Positions 51,062 to 61,043 of a DNA stretch of 64,000 nucleotides are shown one piece after another. The DNA comes from Methylobacter sp. (GTDB taxonomy: Bacteria > Pseudomonadota > Gammaproteobacteria > Methylococcales > Methylomonadaceae). Within the stretch, counting starts at the first letter, position 1. Each line of letters opens with the position of its first letter. Location: positions 17,033-81,032 of the forward strand of contig JAURZV010000073.1 in assembly GCA_030653175.1 (NCBI GenBank). Direction: 5' to 3'. Both the position numbers and the translations under genes were made by a program. Below the pieces are notes generated by a model. It was not told the origin of the DNA and ran no database searches. It saw only the letters and a list, made by a program, of their open reading frames with translations.

Positions 51062-52189
51062 TCAAGACAGCCTTTTTGAGTTTTTGCTGTTACGGAAAAT
51101 CAGCGGTTTTTCATTGTTGGCTAAGGCGCTGGCTTTTGCCGAGTCTATTGCTTCCTGAATAACATGATGATTTAGCGACTTACTGCATACCGGGTCGGCA
51201 GCGTACATGTCGCCGCTTAATAAATAAGCCTGGCAACGGCAGCCGCCAAAATCTTTTTCTTTTTCATCGCAGCTGTTACACGGCTCTTTCATCCATTCAA
51301 AACCACGGAAAAAATTGAAGGCTTTCGATTCGTTCCAGATTTGTTCGATGCTGTAGTCTTTCACATTGGGGCAATCCAGCCCCGGCAATTCGCGGGCGGA
51401 ATGACACGGCAAGGCTACGCCGTCCGGCGCGATGGTCAAGAATGTCGTTCCCCAGCCGTTCATGCAGGCTTTGGGCCGATCCTCATAAAAATCCGGCACC
51501 ACATAATAGATCTTCATTTTACCGGCGACTTTTTCTTTAAAAGCCTGCGCGATTTGTTCGGCTTGTTCAAACTGTTCTTTAGTGGGGAGCAATAAATCAC
51601 GGTTGGTATGCGCCCAGCCGTAATATTGGGTGTTCGCCAGTTCCAGGTAATCAGCGCCCAGTTCCTCAGCCATTTCCAGAATTTGCGGCATTTGGTGGAT
51701 ATTTTCGCGGTGTATGACTACGCACAGTACCATCGGATAGCCGTGTTTTTTGACCAGATGAGCAACTTCTTTTTTGTGTTGGAAAGATGTAGTGCCGGCG
51801 ATATGGTCGTTGAGTTCCTGGCTGCTGGCTTGAATACTGACCTGAATATGATCCAGTCCGGCTTCCTTGAGGTGAATGATTTTTTCTTCAGTCAGTCCAT
51901 AACCTGAGGTGATCAGGTTGGAATAATAACCCAGATCTCTGGCATGTTTAACCAGTTCAGGCAGATCTTTGCGGGTTAACGGTTCCCCGCCGGAAAAGCC
52001 CAATTGAACTGCGCCCATTTTGCGGGCTTGCGTGAGTACGCGCTTCCAGTCTTCGGTGTCCAGTTCGGATTGATATTTTGCATAATCAATTGGGTTAGAA
52101 CAGTAAGGACATTGTAACGGGCAGGCATAAGTCAGTTCCGCCAATAACCAGCGGGGCGGGGTAATGTTAATTTTGTTGGATCCAGCCAT
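51062..52189 (-). CDS. pqqE: PQQ biosynthesis radical SAM enzyme PqqE
   Basis: A 375-residue radical SAM protein that forms the Glu-Tyr carbon-carbon cross-link in PqqA. It shows the CPLQCPYC cluster motif, the GFSGGEPL SAM-binding segment and a C-terminal SPASM-type Cys set (CHSARELPGLDC, CNSCDEKEKDFGGCRC). The ATG at 52187-52189 lies inside the 3' end of pqqD (23-nt overlap), so the two are co-translated. Last gene of the pqq operon. Confidence 0.95.
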   Translation of the reverse strand: MAGSNKINITPPRWLLAELTYACPLQCPYCSNPIDYAKYQSELDTEDWKRVLTQARKMGAVQLGFSGGEPLTRKDLPELVKHARDLGYYSNLITSGYGLTEEKIIHLKEAGLDHIQVSIQASSQELNDHIAGTTSFQHKKEVAHLVKKHGYPMVLCVVIHRENIHQMPQILEMAEELGADYLELANTQYYGWAHTNRDLLLPTKEQFEQAEQIAQAFKEKVAGKMKIYYVVPDFYEDRPKACMNGWGTTFLTIAPDGVALPCHSARELPGLDCPNVKDYSIEQIWNESKAFNFFRGFEWMKEPCNSCDEKEKDFGGCRCQAYLLSGDMYAADPVCSKSLNHHVIQEAIDSAKASALANNEKPLIFRNSKNSKRLS

Positions 52190-52439
52190 TTTTTAAAGCG
52201 ACCTCCAGGAAAGCGGTAATGTCATTAACGAGACCGGTAGTTGCAAATTTTTGTTCCAGGTCGGCGACGATTTGGTCGAGCTTGCGCGTGCCGTCGCACA
52301 TCTTTAGAATTTCCGCAGAGCTTTGGTTAAGTTCTACCATGCCTTCAGGATAAAGGATAACATCTTTTTGTTGTACTTCTTCCCACTGCAGGCGGTGCAT
52401 GGGGGAAAACTTGATGGTTTGATCTGGGTTAATGCTCAT
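52167..52439 (-). CDS. pqqD: PqqD peptide chaperone
   Basis: A 90-residue RiPP-recognition protein that presents PqqA to PqqE: FSPMHRLQWEEVQQKDVILY, PEGMVELNQSSAEILKMCDG and a winged-helix end. Length is typical. It starts 21 bp after a decayed DUF2442 gene instead of directly after pqqC, the usual arrangement. Confidence 0.93.
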   Translation of the reverse strand: MSINPDQTIKFSPMHRLQWEEVQQKDVILYPEGMVELNQSSAEILKMCDGTRKLDQIVADLEQKFATTGLVNDITAFLEVALKNGWIQQN

Positions 52440-52460
52440 TTTTGTGTGTTCGCTTTTTTT

Positions 52461-52704
52461 CTATGCGGCGTGGTTTTTAGTGTCAGCCAGTAACATGCTT
52501 TCGATGCTCAGATGGTAATCTAATTCGGGCCATTCAATGCCGCTGCCCTGACAAATAAATTGATAGCTGGATAAGCTTGTTTTAATGAGGCTTCTTGCAG
52601 TTCCTTGTACCATGACATAGGCGTCAAAATGACGCGGTCATCCTCACAACCTGCAAATATCGATCATCAAAATGAACGGACTTACCTTTGGCTAAAATAC
52701 TCAT
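52461..52704 (-). pseudogene. Decayed DUF2442 gene inserted in the pqq operon
   Basis: Read on the minus strand, three frames are needed to recover a DUF2442 protein: MSILAKGKSVHFDDRYLQV, then DDRVILTPMSWYKELQEASL, then GSGIEWPELDYHLSIESMLL with a stop at 52461. The order matches the family (D-L-S--WY--L ... I-W--LD--ISVE--L). Two frameshifts destroy it. DUF2442 genes often sit in toxin-antitoxin-like or mobile cassettes. It lies 41 bp after the Uma2 gene. Confidence 0.8.
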
Positions 52705-52745
52705 CCCATCTCCTCTCAAACTCATCCTTGTGAATTGTCCAAGTG

Positions 52746-53222
52746 CTAACATTTTATTGGAATTGTAACGTTGATGCTGTAAGCCGACTGCTCTAGTTTC
52801 CCGGTCTTATCATAATAATCGACAATGCCATTCTCCCACACAATCCAAACTTCCTCCGCGCCCGCTTGCAAATAGAGCTGGGCCTTATTGGTCATCTCTT
52901 CTTTTGAATTGCAAGGCGAGACGATTTCAATGCAAATTTCAGGCGCATGAGAATAAGGCGTTTCATAGCCGTATTGCTTGATAAAGGCCTTGGAACACCA
53001 AGCGACATCAGCGACTTTTACACCCTCAGTGGTTTGAACTGAGCATTCAGTGAGTACTTCACCTTTTTTGAGTTTGCGCTCCAGTAATGTGCCGATATGG
53101 AATTGCAAGCGTCCGTGTTTATTGGAGGCCGGGGTCATTTCAATTTTCCCGTAGCGATTTAACTCGATTTTAAACGGTAGATTTTCAAAATACGGATTAT
53201 CAACAACTTCTGCCCATTGCAT
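52746..53222 (-). CDS. Uma2-family (DUF820) PD-(D/E)xK nuclease-like protein
   Basis: A 158-residue protein with the Uma2 pattern VADVAWCS ... PEICIEIVSPCNSKEEMTNK ... YLQAGAEEVWIV, a PD-(D/E)xK nuclease-like fold of unknown function. I choose the ATG at 53220-53222, which has AGGAGGTCAGGCG upstream; the track start lies inside pqqC. Together with the DUF2442 remnant it splits pqqC from pqqD. Uma2 genes are strongly expanded in cyanobacteria and found sporadically elsewhere, so lateral transfer is likely. Confidence 0.82.
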   Translation of the reverse strand: MQWAEVVDNPYFENLPFKIELNRYGKIEMTPASNKHGRLQFHIGTLLERKLKKGEVLTECSVQTTEGVKVADVAWCSKAFIKQYGYETPYSHAPEICIEIVSPCNSKEEMTNKAQLYLQAGAEEVWIVWENGIVDYYDKTGKLEQSAYSINVTIPIKC

Positions 53223-53256
53223 CGCCTGACCTCCTGCTTGTGTTGCCAAAACAAAA

Positions 53257-53985
53257 TTACGTTTTAATATTAAAATAAGGCGGCATGTCGTGAATATAAG
53301 CCATGTACATCGCATCCGCCATTGTCCACAATACATCCAGCTTGAATTGCAGGATTTGAATCATGCGATCTTGTTGTTCGCGGGTTTTATACCAATCCAG
53401 CGTGATGGCGAGGCCGTGTTCGACATCGCGTCGCGCTTCGGTCAGGCGTTTGCGGAAATAGATATAACCTTCCTGTTCTACCCAAGGATAGTGTTCCGGC
53501 CAGTTATCCAGGCGTTGTTGGTGAATTTTAGGAGCAAACAGTTCGGTTAACGAGGAGCTTGCCGCTTCGTGCCATTCCGCTCTGCGGGCAAAATTGACAT
53601 AGGCATCGACCGCAAAACGCACGCCCGGCAACACATATTTCAATGAGGTAATGTCTTCGCGCGTCAAGCCGACTGCCATGCCTAATTGTATCCAAGCCTC
53701 AATGCCGCCCGGATCGCCGGGGTGTCCGTCATGATCCATAATACGCTGTATCCATTTTGCGCGGGTTTCGCGATCCGGGCAATTGGCCAGAATGTTGGCA
53801 TCTTTAATAGGAATACAGACCTGATAATAAAAGCGGTTGGCAACCCAGCCCTGCAATTGTGCTTTGGTGAGTTTACCTTCGTTCATCAGGGTATGGTAAG
53901 GATGATGAATGTGGTAATGGCTTTCCATGCCGCGTAGTTCGGCTTCAAATTGTTCTTTGGTCCAGGCTTTATTATCGCTGCTCAT
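53257..53985 (-). CDS. pqqC: Pyrroloquinoline-quinone synthase PqqC
   Basis: A 242-residue cofactorless oxidase that carries out the last ring closure and eight-electron oxidation to PQQ. Visible are [59 protein letters not shown] and [20 protein letters not shown], all core PqqC segments with active-site His residues. The start is the ATG at 53983-53985 ([10 protein letters not shown]), 10 bp after pqqB; the track start is 20 codons too long. Confidence 0.95.
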   Translation of the reverse strand: MSSDNKAWTKEQFEAELRGMESHYHIHHPYHTLMNEGKLTKAQLQGWVANRFYYQVCIPIKDANILANCPDRETRAKWIQRIMDHDGHPGDPGGIEAWIQLGMAVGLTREDITSLKYVLPGVRFAVDAYVNFARRAEWHEAASSSLTELFAPKIHQQRLDNWPEHYPWVEQEGYIYFRKRLTEARRDVEHGLAITLDWYKTREQQDRMIQILQFKLDVLWTMADAMYMAYIHDMPPYFNIKT

Positions 53986-53995
53986 GGTGCATCCT

Positions 53996-54907
53996 TTATA
54001 AGTCGATTTCCAAACCGTCGTATGAGACTTCGATGCCGGCGTCATCGAGTATTTTACGCTGTTCGGAATCGTCGTCTAAGATCGGGTTGGTGTTGTTGAT
54101 GTGGATCAATATCTTGCGGGCTTTTGCAACCCCGTTCAGGACTTCTATCATGCCGCCTTCGCCGGATTGAGGCAAGTGGCCTATTTCGCGGGCTTTTTTA
54201 TGGCTGATATTTTGCGTGCACATTTCGTCATCGGTCCAGAAAGTGCCGTCTACCATTATACAATCGACAGCTTGCATGGCTGCCATCACATGCGGTTCTA
54301 TTTCTCCCAGGCCGGGGGAATAAAACACCTTTTTGCCGGTAGAGATTTGTTCGATAATCACGCCGATATTGTCGCCGTCATGCGGATCATGTCGATGCGG
54401 AGAATAGGGCGGCGCCTTGCTTTTTAAAGCTTGGGTATAAAAGCGCAAGTCATCAATGCCGGGAATGGTAAAACTGCTGCCGTCGAAAGGAATCGGGTGA
54501 TGATTGACGGTACAGTAATCTGCCAGCATATTAAATAACGGGAAGCCGGTGGTCAGGTCTTGCTTGACCATTTCCGTGCAGTACACGTCCAGCGGTTTGC
54601 CTTCCCGGAGCATCAACAAGCCCGTGGTATGGTCAATCTGGCTGTCGATCAGCATGATGGCTTTAATGCCGGTATCGCGAACACCTTCTTTAGGCTGGAT
54701 AGCGGGAAAAGCTTCCAGTTGTGCGCGAATGTCGGGGGAGGTGTTAAACAGCAGCCAGTTTTTGTTGTCAGTGCTTACCGCAATCGATGACTGGGTACGG
54801 GCTTTGCCGTTCATTTCCTTGTGCCGCAAGCGGTGGCAATTATGGCAGTTGCAGTTCCATTGAGGAAAACCGCCGCCTGCACCTGAACCGAGAACTCTGA
54901 TCTTCAT
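53996..54907 (-). CDS. pqqB: PqqB, metallo-beta-lactamase-fold hydroxylase
   Basis: A 303-residue protein beginning [20 protein letters not shown], with the CHNCHRL zinc site, [12 protein letters not shown] and FWTDDEM. PqqB hydroxylates the Glu-Tyr intermediate. It lies 112 bp after pqqA with an intrinsic hairpin between them, which would lower its expression relative to the peptide. Confidence 0.95.
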   Translation of the reverse strand: MKIRVLGSGAGGGFPQWNCNCHNCHRLRHKEMNGKARTQSSIAVSTDNKNWLLFNTSPDIRAQLEAFPAIQPKEGVRDTGIKAIMLIDSQIDHTTGLLMLREGKPLDVYCTEMVKQDLTTGFPLFNMLADYCTVNHHPIPFDGSSFTIPGIDDLRFYTQALKSKAPPYSPHRHDPHDGDNIGVIIEQISTGKKVFYSPGLGEIEPHVMAAMQAVDCIMVDGTFWTDDEMCTQNISHKKAREIGHLPQSGEGGMIEVLNGVAKARKILIHINNTNPILDDDSEQRKILDDAGIEVSYDGLEIDL

Positions 54908-54972
54908 AGTTTGAAAGGTAACTTATAATAGAGAATAAGGATTAAATGATACGGGAATAAAGAACATCAGGC

Positions 54973-55005
54973 AAAAAAAAGGGGCTCATCAAGAGCCCCT
55001 TTTTT
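54973..55005. terminator. Bidirectional intrinsic terminator / attenuator between pqqA and pqqB
   Basis: GGGGCTC (54981-54987) and GAGCCCC (54993-54999) pair over a 5-nt loop and are flanked by eight A and six T. For minus-strand transcripts the A-run becomes a U-run. It should stop most transcripts after pqqA and let a fraction into pqqBCDE, giving an excess of the peptide precursor. Confidence 0.85.
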
Positions 55006-55018
55006 GATCCAAATCGAA

Positions 55019-55093
55019 TTAACGATTGTAGATGTACATTGTTACTTCAAAACCGAAACGCAGGTCTGTGTAGCTTGGTGTTTCCCATTTCAT
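55019..55093 (-). CDS. pqqA: PQQ precursor peptide PqqA
   Basis: A 24-residue peptide too short for the ORF track: MKWETPSYTDLRFGFEVTMY then IYNR. It contains the conserved Glu-x-x-x-Tyr (E-V-T-M-Y) whose side chains are cross-linked by PqqE and become PQQ. GGAGG lies 7 nt before the ATG at 55091-55093. It is the first gene of the pqq operon. Confidence 0.95.
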   Translation of the reverse strand: MKWETPSYTDLRFGFEVTMYIYNR

Positions 55094-55152
55094 TGTGAAC
55101 CTCCAGAAGTGTTTAAATTATTATGCCAGCTTGATCAAGTAAGCTCGATTGA

Positions 55153-55181
55153 AGTATACGATGAACTATTTTTTTACGCAA
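55153..55181 (-). promoter_or_regulatory. Predicted sigma-70 promoter of pqqA
   Basis: On the minus strand TTGCGT (-35, 55176-55181) and TATACT (-10, 55153-55158) are separated by 17 nt, about 60 bp upstream of the pqqA ATG. Confidence 0.5.
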
Positions 55182-55388
55182 CTTTTGACATCGCCGAAAC
55201 CGGCAATCTTTGTTTTTTATATGGTTCTTACGCTGTTTAGCGGCAAGACAGAAGCAGAAAAATCAATGGTAACCGGTTAAATTACAAGATGTTTAGATGG
55301 GTTGTGAAAGATGTTTTTTTGACAGGAAGAGAGTATTATCTTATTTCACCTTAAAAATAATACACATATAAAAATATGAGGAGGGGTC

Positions 55389-55595
55389 ATGGGTGGAGTT
55401 ACTGAGTTGTTTTTTATTATGATACTTATTGCTGCGTTTGCGTTCGCACCATTAGGCTATTTTATTTATAGATTTACGAAAGAAAGCGGCAAACCTTTCG
55501 GTGAAATTGAACCGCATGGCGATAGTCCGTCTGTGGTGAACGATTTTGCAGAAAAAGCAATTAAATATGTCCAGGGATTATTTGCCAAAAAATAA
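55389..55595 (+). CDS. Small single-helix membrane protein
   Basis: A 68-residue protein with one N-terminal helix (TELFFIMILIAAFAFAPLGY) and a short charged tail ending YVQGLFAKK. GAGGAGGGGTC precedes the ATG. No family was recognised. It is divergent from pqqA and may be constitutively expressed; a TTGACA at 55319-55324 with a weak TATTTC 17 nt downstream may be its promoter. Confidence 0.55.
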   Translation: MGGVTELFFIMILIAAFAFAPLGYFIYRFTKESGKPFGEIEPHGDSPSVVNDFAEKAIKYVQGLFAKK

Positions 55596-55661
55596 GAATA
55601 TGTTTGTTGATGAGCTTTCCAGGTGATTTTATTCGCCTGGAAATTTCTCATGCCAGTAAAT

Positions 55662-56408
55662 CTATAAACTGCCGCAGGTCGGGCAGTTAGGGTTTTTTCG
55701 CAGTTTCATCGTATTCCATTCCATCGTTAATCCATCCAGCAGCAATAACCGTCCGGTTAAAGCTTCTCCGATATTCATTAGCAGTTTCATTGCTTCCAGT
55801 GCCTGAATACTGCCGACTATGCCGGTAATAGGCGCTATGACGCCGTTGGTGGCGCAATTTTGTAATTCTTCGCCATCGCTGTTGTACAGACAGTTGTAGC
55901 ACGGGCTGTTGTTTTTGCCGGGCGTAAACACAGTCACCTGGCCTTCAAAGCGAATCGCCGCTCCGGAAACCAGGGGTGTTTTCTGTTTGACGCAGGCGTT
56001 ATTGATCGCAAAGCGTGTTGAGAAATTGTCGCTACAGTCCAAAACCACGTCCGCTCTTGTCACCTCCAATTCAAGTTGCTCACCCTCCAGCCTTTGTTTG
56101 ACAGCCCTGATCTTGACGTCGGGATTTAGTTGATTAAGCGTTTGGCGGGTTGAAATTACTTTATCAGTCCCAATATCAGGCGTGTGATGAGTAATCTGCC
56201 TTTGCAAATTGGATAAGTCTACGACGTCATTATCATAAATAGCGATAGTGCCGACACCGGCCGCAGCAAGATAAATAGCCGCAGGGGAGCCGAGTCCTCC
56301 GGCGCCGACAATCAGTACGTTGGCAGCAAGAAGTTTTTGTTGTCCCTCAATATCAATTTGAGGAAGCATGATTTGACGGCTATAGCGTAGTAGTTGGTTG
56401 TCATTCAT
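55662..56408 (-). CDS. moeB: MoeB/ThiF-type ubiquitin-like-activating (E1) enzyme
   Basis: A 248-residue adenylyltransferase with the nucleotide loop VLIVGAGGLGSPAAIYLAAA, the R finger and DLSNLQRQI, DCSDNFSTR and two zinc Cys pairs (CYNC and CPTC). It activates the C-terminal Gly of MoaD or ThiS by adenylation for molybdopterin or thiamine sulfur transfer. MoeB and ThiF are hard to tell apart by sequence alone; the length and lack of thi neighbours slightly favour MoeB. It is divergent from groESL. Confidence 0.85.
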   Translation of the reverse strand: MNDNQLLRYSRQIMLPQIDIEGQQKLLAANVLIVGAGGLGSPAAIYLAAAGVGTIAIYDNDVVDLSNLQRQITHHTPDIGTDKVISTRQTLNQLNPDVKIRAVKQRLEGEQLELEVTRADVVLDCSDNFSTRFAINNACVKQKTPLVSGAAIRFEGQVTVFTPGKNNSPCYNCLYNSDGEELQNCATNGVIAPITGIVGSIQALEAMKLLMNIGEALTGRLLLLDGLTMEWNTMKLRKNPNCPTCGSL

Positions 56409-56454
56409 AAGTCATGTTGATGCGGTATTGTGGAACAAGATAATGCCAAAGAAC

Positions 56455-56482
56455 TTGACACACTGCAAAAGCTCATTATCAT
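56455..56482 (+). promoter_or_regulatory. groESL promoter
   Basis: TTGACA (56455-56460) and TATCAT (56477-56482) are spaced 16 nt apart, with the CIRCE operator beginning at the last base of the -10 box. Confidence 0.65.
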
Positions 56483-56508
56483 TAGCACTCATTACTAGCG
56501 AGTGCTAA
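56482..56508. promoter_or_regulatory. CIRCE operator for the HrcA heat-shock repressor
   Basis: A perfect TTAGCACTC-N9-GAGTGCTAA inverted repeat at the expected transcription start of groES. HrcA binds CIRCE and needs GroEL for activity, so chaperonin supply feeds back on expression. Confidence 0.95.
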
Positions 56509-56549
56509 TAACAAAGTTTACCCTTTAATTTTAATGTTAGGAGATATTG

Positions 56550-56837
56550 ATGAAAATACGTCCGTTACACGACAGAGTGATAGTCAAACGTGTTGAAGAA
56601 GAAACTACAACTGCCGGTGGTATTTTACTACCAGGTTCTGCTGCTGAAAAACCAAGCCAAGGCGTGATTTTGGCGGTAGGTAGTGGCAAACAACTGGACA
56701 ATGGCACAGTGCGCGCATTGGAAGTTAAAGTCGGCGATAAAGTGCTGTTTGGCAAATATTCCGGCAACGAAGTTAAAGTTGACGGCGACGACCTCATCGT
56801 TATGCGTGAAGAAGACATCATGGGCGTTTTAGGTTAA
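56550..56837 (+). CDS. groES: Co-chaperonin GroES
   Basis: A 95-residue heptameric lid protein: [20 protein letters not shown], the mobile loop [20 protein letters not shown], and [20 protein letters not shown]. The ATG at 56550 has TTAGGAGATATTG upstream; the track start is a TTG one codon earlier. It is followed by groEL after 48 bp. Confidence 0.97.
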   Translation: MKIRPLHDRVIVKRVEEETTTAGGILLPGSAAEKPSQGVILAVGSGKQLDNGTVRALEVKVGDKVLFGKYSGNEVKVDGDDLIVMREEDIMGVLG

Positions 56838-56873
56838 GCCTGAACACGTTAATCACATTCACATACAAAATAG

Positions 56874-58538
<1,665 letters not shown>

Positions 58539-58577
58539 TCTTGCTGTCTTAAAGCTCAGTCGCTTTAAGTGAAATGA

Positions 58578-58615
58578 AAGCCCCGGCTGTTTTTGAAACA
58601 GCCGGGGCTTTTTTT
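58578..58615 (+). terminator. Strong intrinsic terminator of groESL
   Basis: AAGCCCCGGCTGTTT and AAACAGCCGGGGCTT pair perfectly over a 3-nt loop and are followed by a run of T. Confidence 0.95.
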
Positions 58616-58960
58616 ATTGCAGGATGTGTTGAACGCAGTGAAACGCATCATTTGCGATTGATGGGCTGCACGTCGCCTAAAGCGCCTACTGGGTGTTTAG
58701 CCCATCCTGCGGCACTGGTCTTTTCGCGCTTCGATCTGAAAGTTATCGGTATTTATTTTGGGCTGTGCTAAATTTAAACGGCTAATACCGTAAAGTGGGC
58801 GGTAAACTCTGTGCAATGATGCCAAAAGTAGGTGCTTTAGGCGAAGCTTTCGCTCCTTACCTACATCCGTGTAGGCAATGCAGATATTGCAGGAGTGTCG
58901 AGTCGCAGCTCATTAGACTCCGGAAAAATTTATAGCTGACTACAACTGACCAACTACCCC
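58616..58960. repeat. Repeat cluster between groEL and mshE
   Basis: Contains an AGGATGTGTTGAACGCAGTG/AAACGCATCA interspersed element (about 58620-58650) with a GGGCTG...CCCATCCTGC partner, a partial inverted AGTAGGCGCTTTAGGCGAAG repeat (58673-58689), and a full copy at 58822-58847 followed by a CTACATCCGTGTAGG palindrome. No gene is supported in this stretch. Confidence 0.65.
58822..58847 (+). repeat. AGTAGGCGCTTTAGGCGAAG repeat, copy 4
   Basis: CCAAAAGTAGGTGCTTTAGG followed by CGAAGC; one base differs from copies 1 and 2. Confidence 0.8.
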
Positions 58961-60667
58961 ATGGATATTACCAAAAAAATTCGTATCGGTGACCTGCTGG
59001 TTCAAAACCAGATTATCACCGAGGAACAGCTCATGACGGCATTGGCCGAACAAAAGAAAACCGGGAGACAACTGGGCCGCACCCTGATCAATTTAAACTT
59101 TGTCACTGAAACGGAACTGCTTAATTTCCTGTCAAAGCAATTAAACATCCCGTTTTTGGATATTTCACAATATCCCCGCAAACCTGAAATTATCAAACTA
59201 TTGTCCGAGACGATAGCCAGGCGTTTTCGTGTGTTGCTGCTGGAAAATAACGAATTAGATGTCCTGTTGGCCATGGCAGACCCTACCGACTTAATGGGTC
59301 TGGATGAATTAAGTCGTATCCTGAAAAAAACCATTCGCCCGGCCGTAGTCAGGGAATCGGATCTGTTACTGGCGATAGACCAGTCTTACCGCCGTACCGA
59401 TGAAATCAATGATCTGGCCGAGCAATTGCGTAGCGATATGTCGGAAGATGATAATATCGATCTTAACTCACTGCTGACCTCGGCTGAAGCGGCCGATGCC
59501 CCCGTTGTAAAACTGCTGAAGTCGGTATTTGAAGATGCCGTACAAGTGCGGGTTTCCGATATTCATATAGAGCCGCAGGAAACTAAATTGTATATCCGTT
59601 TTCGCATTGATGGCGTACTGCACCAGCAAACTGAAGCCGATCTAAAAATTGCCACAGCGCTGGTATTGCGACTCAAACTGATGTCCGGTCTGGACATCTC
59701 CGAGAAACGCTTGCCGCAGGATGGTCGTTTTCAGATCAAAGTGCGGAAACAGTCAGTCGATGTTCGTATATCCACCATGCCGACTATCTACGGCGAATCC
59801 GTGGTAATGCGTTTATTGATCCAAAATGCCGAAGGATTTTCGCTGGAAAAATTGGGAATGCCGCCCGAGATGCTGGTGCGTTTTCGTAAACTGTTACATC
59901 GTCCGGATGGTATGATACTGGTTACCGGGCCAACCGGCAGCGGTAAAACCACCACCCTTTATGCAGCCCTCAGCGAACTTAACTCCACCGCCAACAAAAT
60001 TATTACTGTGGAAGATCCGGTTGAATACCGCCTGTCCGGCATTAACCAAGTGCAAGTCAATGAAAAAATCGAACTCGACTTTTCACGGGTATTGCGCTCC
60101 GCCCTGCGTCAGGATCCGGACATCATTCTGGTGGGCGAAATGCGTGATCATGAAACTGCCCAGATTGGCCTGCGTGCCGCGATGACCGGCCATTTAGTGT
60201 TATCTACACTGCATACTAACGACGCCGTCAGTTCGCCAATTCGCCTGATTGACATGGGTGTGCCCCGTTTTATGGTCGCCATGTCCTTGCTGGCCGTCAT
60301 TGCCCAGCGGCTGGTGCGAGTAGTGTGCGAGAGTTGTACTCAGCCCTCTACACCGGAACCCTTCGAACAGACCTGGCTCAAACTTGAATTGGGCGATACC
60401 TTGGGTCAGCATGGCTTTGTCCGGGGCAGGGGCTGCACCCAGTGCAATGGCACCGGCTATCAAGGTCGGGTAGGTATTTACGAATTACTGGAAATGAATA
60501 CCGAACTTACCGATGCGGCCAATCATAATGACACTAATATTTTTATCAAACTGGCGCGCCAACAGATAGCAGGGAGAACCCTGCGCAGTAGCGCGGTGGC
60601 AATGGTTGTTGCCAAACGCACTACAGTTTCAGAAGCAATGCGCATCAGCAATCAGTTTGAAGAATAA
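58961..60667 (+). CDS. mshE: MSHA pilus assembly ATPase MshE
   Basis: A 568-residue GspE/PilB-superfamily ATPase that powers pilus extension at the inner membrane. The N-terminus carries two MshEN c-di-GMP-binding repeats (RIGDLLVQNQIITEEQLMTA..., and RRFRVLLLENNELDVLLAMA). Then come Walker A GPTGSGKTT, Asp box, Walker B ILVGEMRD, His box GHLVLSTLHTNDA, and a C-x-x-C zinc site (CESC / CTQC). MshE is a known c-di-GMP effector. mshG follows after a decayed insertion. Confidence 0.88.
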   Translation: MDITKKIRIGDLLVQNQIITEEQLMTALAEQKKTGRQLGRTLINLNFVTETELLNFLSKQLNIPFLDISQYPRKPEIIKLLSETIARRFRVLLLENNELDVLLAMADPTDLMGLDELSRILKKTIRPAVVRESDLLLAIDQSYRRTDEINDLAEQLRSDMSEDDNIDLNSLLTSAEAADAPVVKLLKSVFEDAVQVRVSDIHIEPQETKLYIRFRIDGVLHQQTEADLKIATALVLRLKLMSGLDISEKRLPQDGRFQIKVRKQSVDVRISTMPTIYGESVVMRLLIQNAEGFSLEKLGMPPEMLVRFRKLLHRPDGMILVTGPTGSGKTTTLYAALSELNSTANKIITVEDPVEYRLSGINQVQVNEKIELDFSRVLRSALRQDPDIILVGEMRDHETAQIGLRAAMTGHLVLSTLHTNDAVSSPIRLIDMGVPRFMVAMSLLAVIAQRLVRVVCESCTQPSTPEPFEQTWLKLELGDTLGQHGFVRGRGCTQCNGTGYQGRVGIYELLEMNTELTDAANHNDTNIFIKLARQQIAGRTLRSSAVAMVVAKRTTVSEAMRISNQFEE

Positions 60668-60714
60668 TTGGGTAGGCTTTTCAATTTAACATACGCATCA
60701 ACTTAAAGCATAAA

Positions 60715-60741
60715 ACCACGAAGAACACAGAGGACACGAAG
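60715..60741. repeat. Left inverted repeat of the GxxExxY insertion
   Basis: ACCACGAAGAACACAGAGGA followed by CACGAAG; 25 of 27 bases match the complement of 60973-60999. Confidence 0.85.
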
Positions 60742-60743
60742 TT

Positions 60744-61001
60744 ATGAAGTTTGATGGACTGTCGAGTCAAGTCATTGGCTGTGCTGTGGAAGTACATAAA
60801 ACATTAGGCCCCGGTTTATTGGAGTCGGCTTACGAGCAATGTTTAGCGCATGAATTACATACAGCAGGACTTTATTTTGTAAGGCAAAAGTTGGCCCATT
60901 TAACTGTCGGTTTGCTCATCAATTTTAATGCAGTCATGCTAAGGATGGAATTAAACGTTTTGTTCTTTAAATCTTCGTGTCCTCCGTGTTCTTCGCGGTA
61001 A
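60744..61001 (+). pseudogene. Decayed GxxExxY-family gene
   Basis: Starts as a normal GxxExxY protein (SSQVIGCAVEVHKTLGPGLL ESAYEQCL) but jumps from FVRQK to VGLLINFN, an internal loss of about 40-50 codons. One missing A then shifts the frame of the end (LKDGIKRFVL is read as LRMELNVLFF). The last codons lie in the right inverted repeat. Active GxxExxY proteins are thought to be nuclease-like; this one cannot be. Confidence 0.8.
60973..60999. repeat. Right inverted repeat of the GxxExxY insertion
   Basis: CTTCGTGTCCTCCGTGTTCT followed by TCGCGGT, complementary to 60715-60741 with two mismatches. Confidence 0.85.
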
Positions 61002-61043
61002 AAATTTCTTAGCCATTACATAACCAATCACTAAAAACGATAA

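Noticed and set aside
58574-58771. 65-codon ORF after groEL
   Set aside because: Starts inside the groESL terminator and runs through interspersed repeat sequence.
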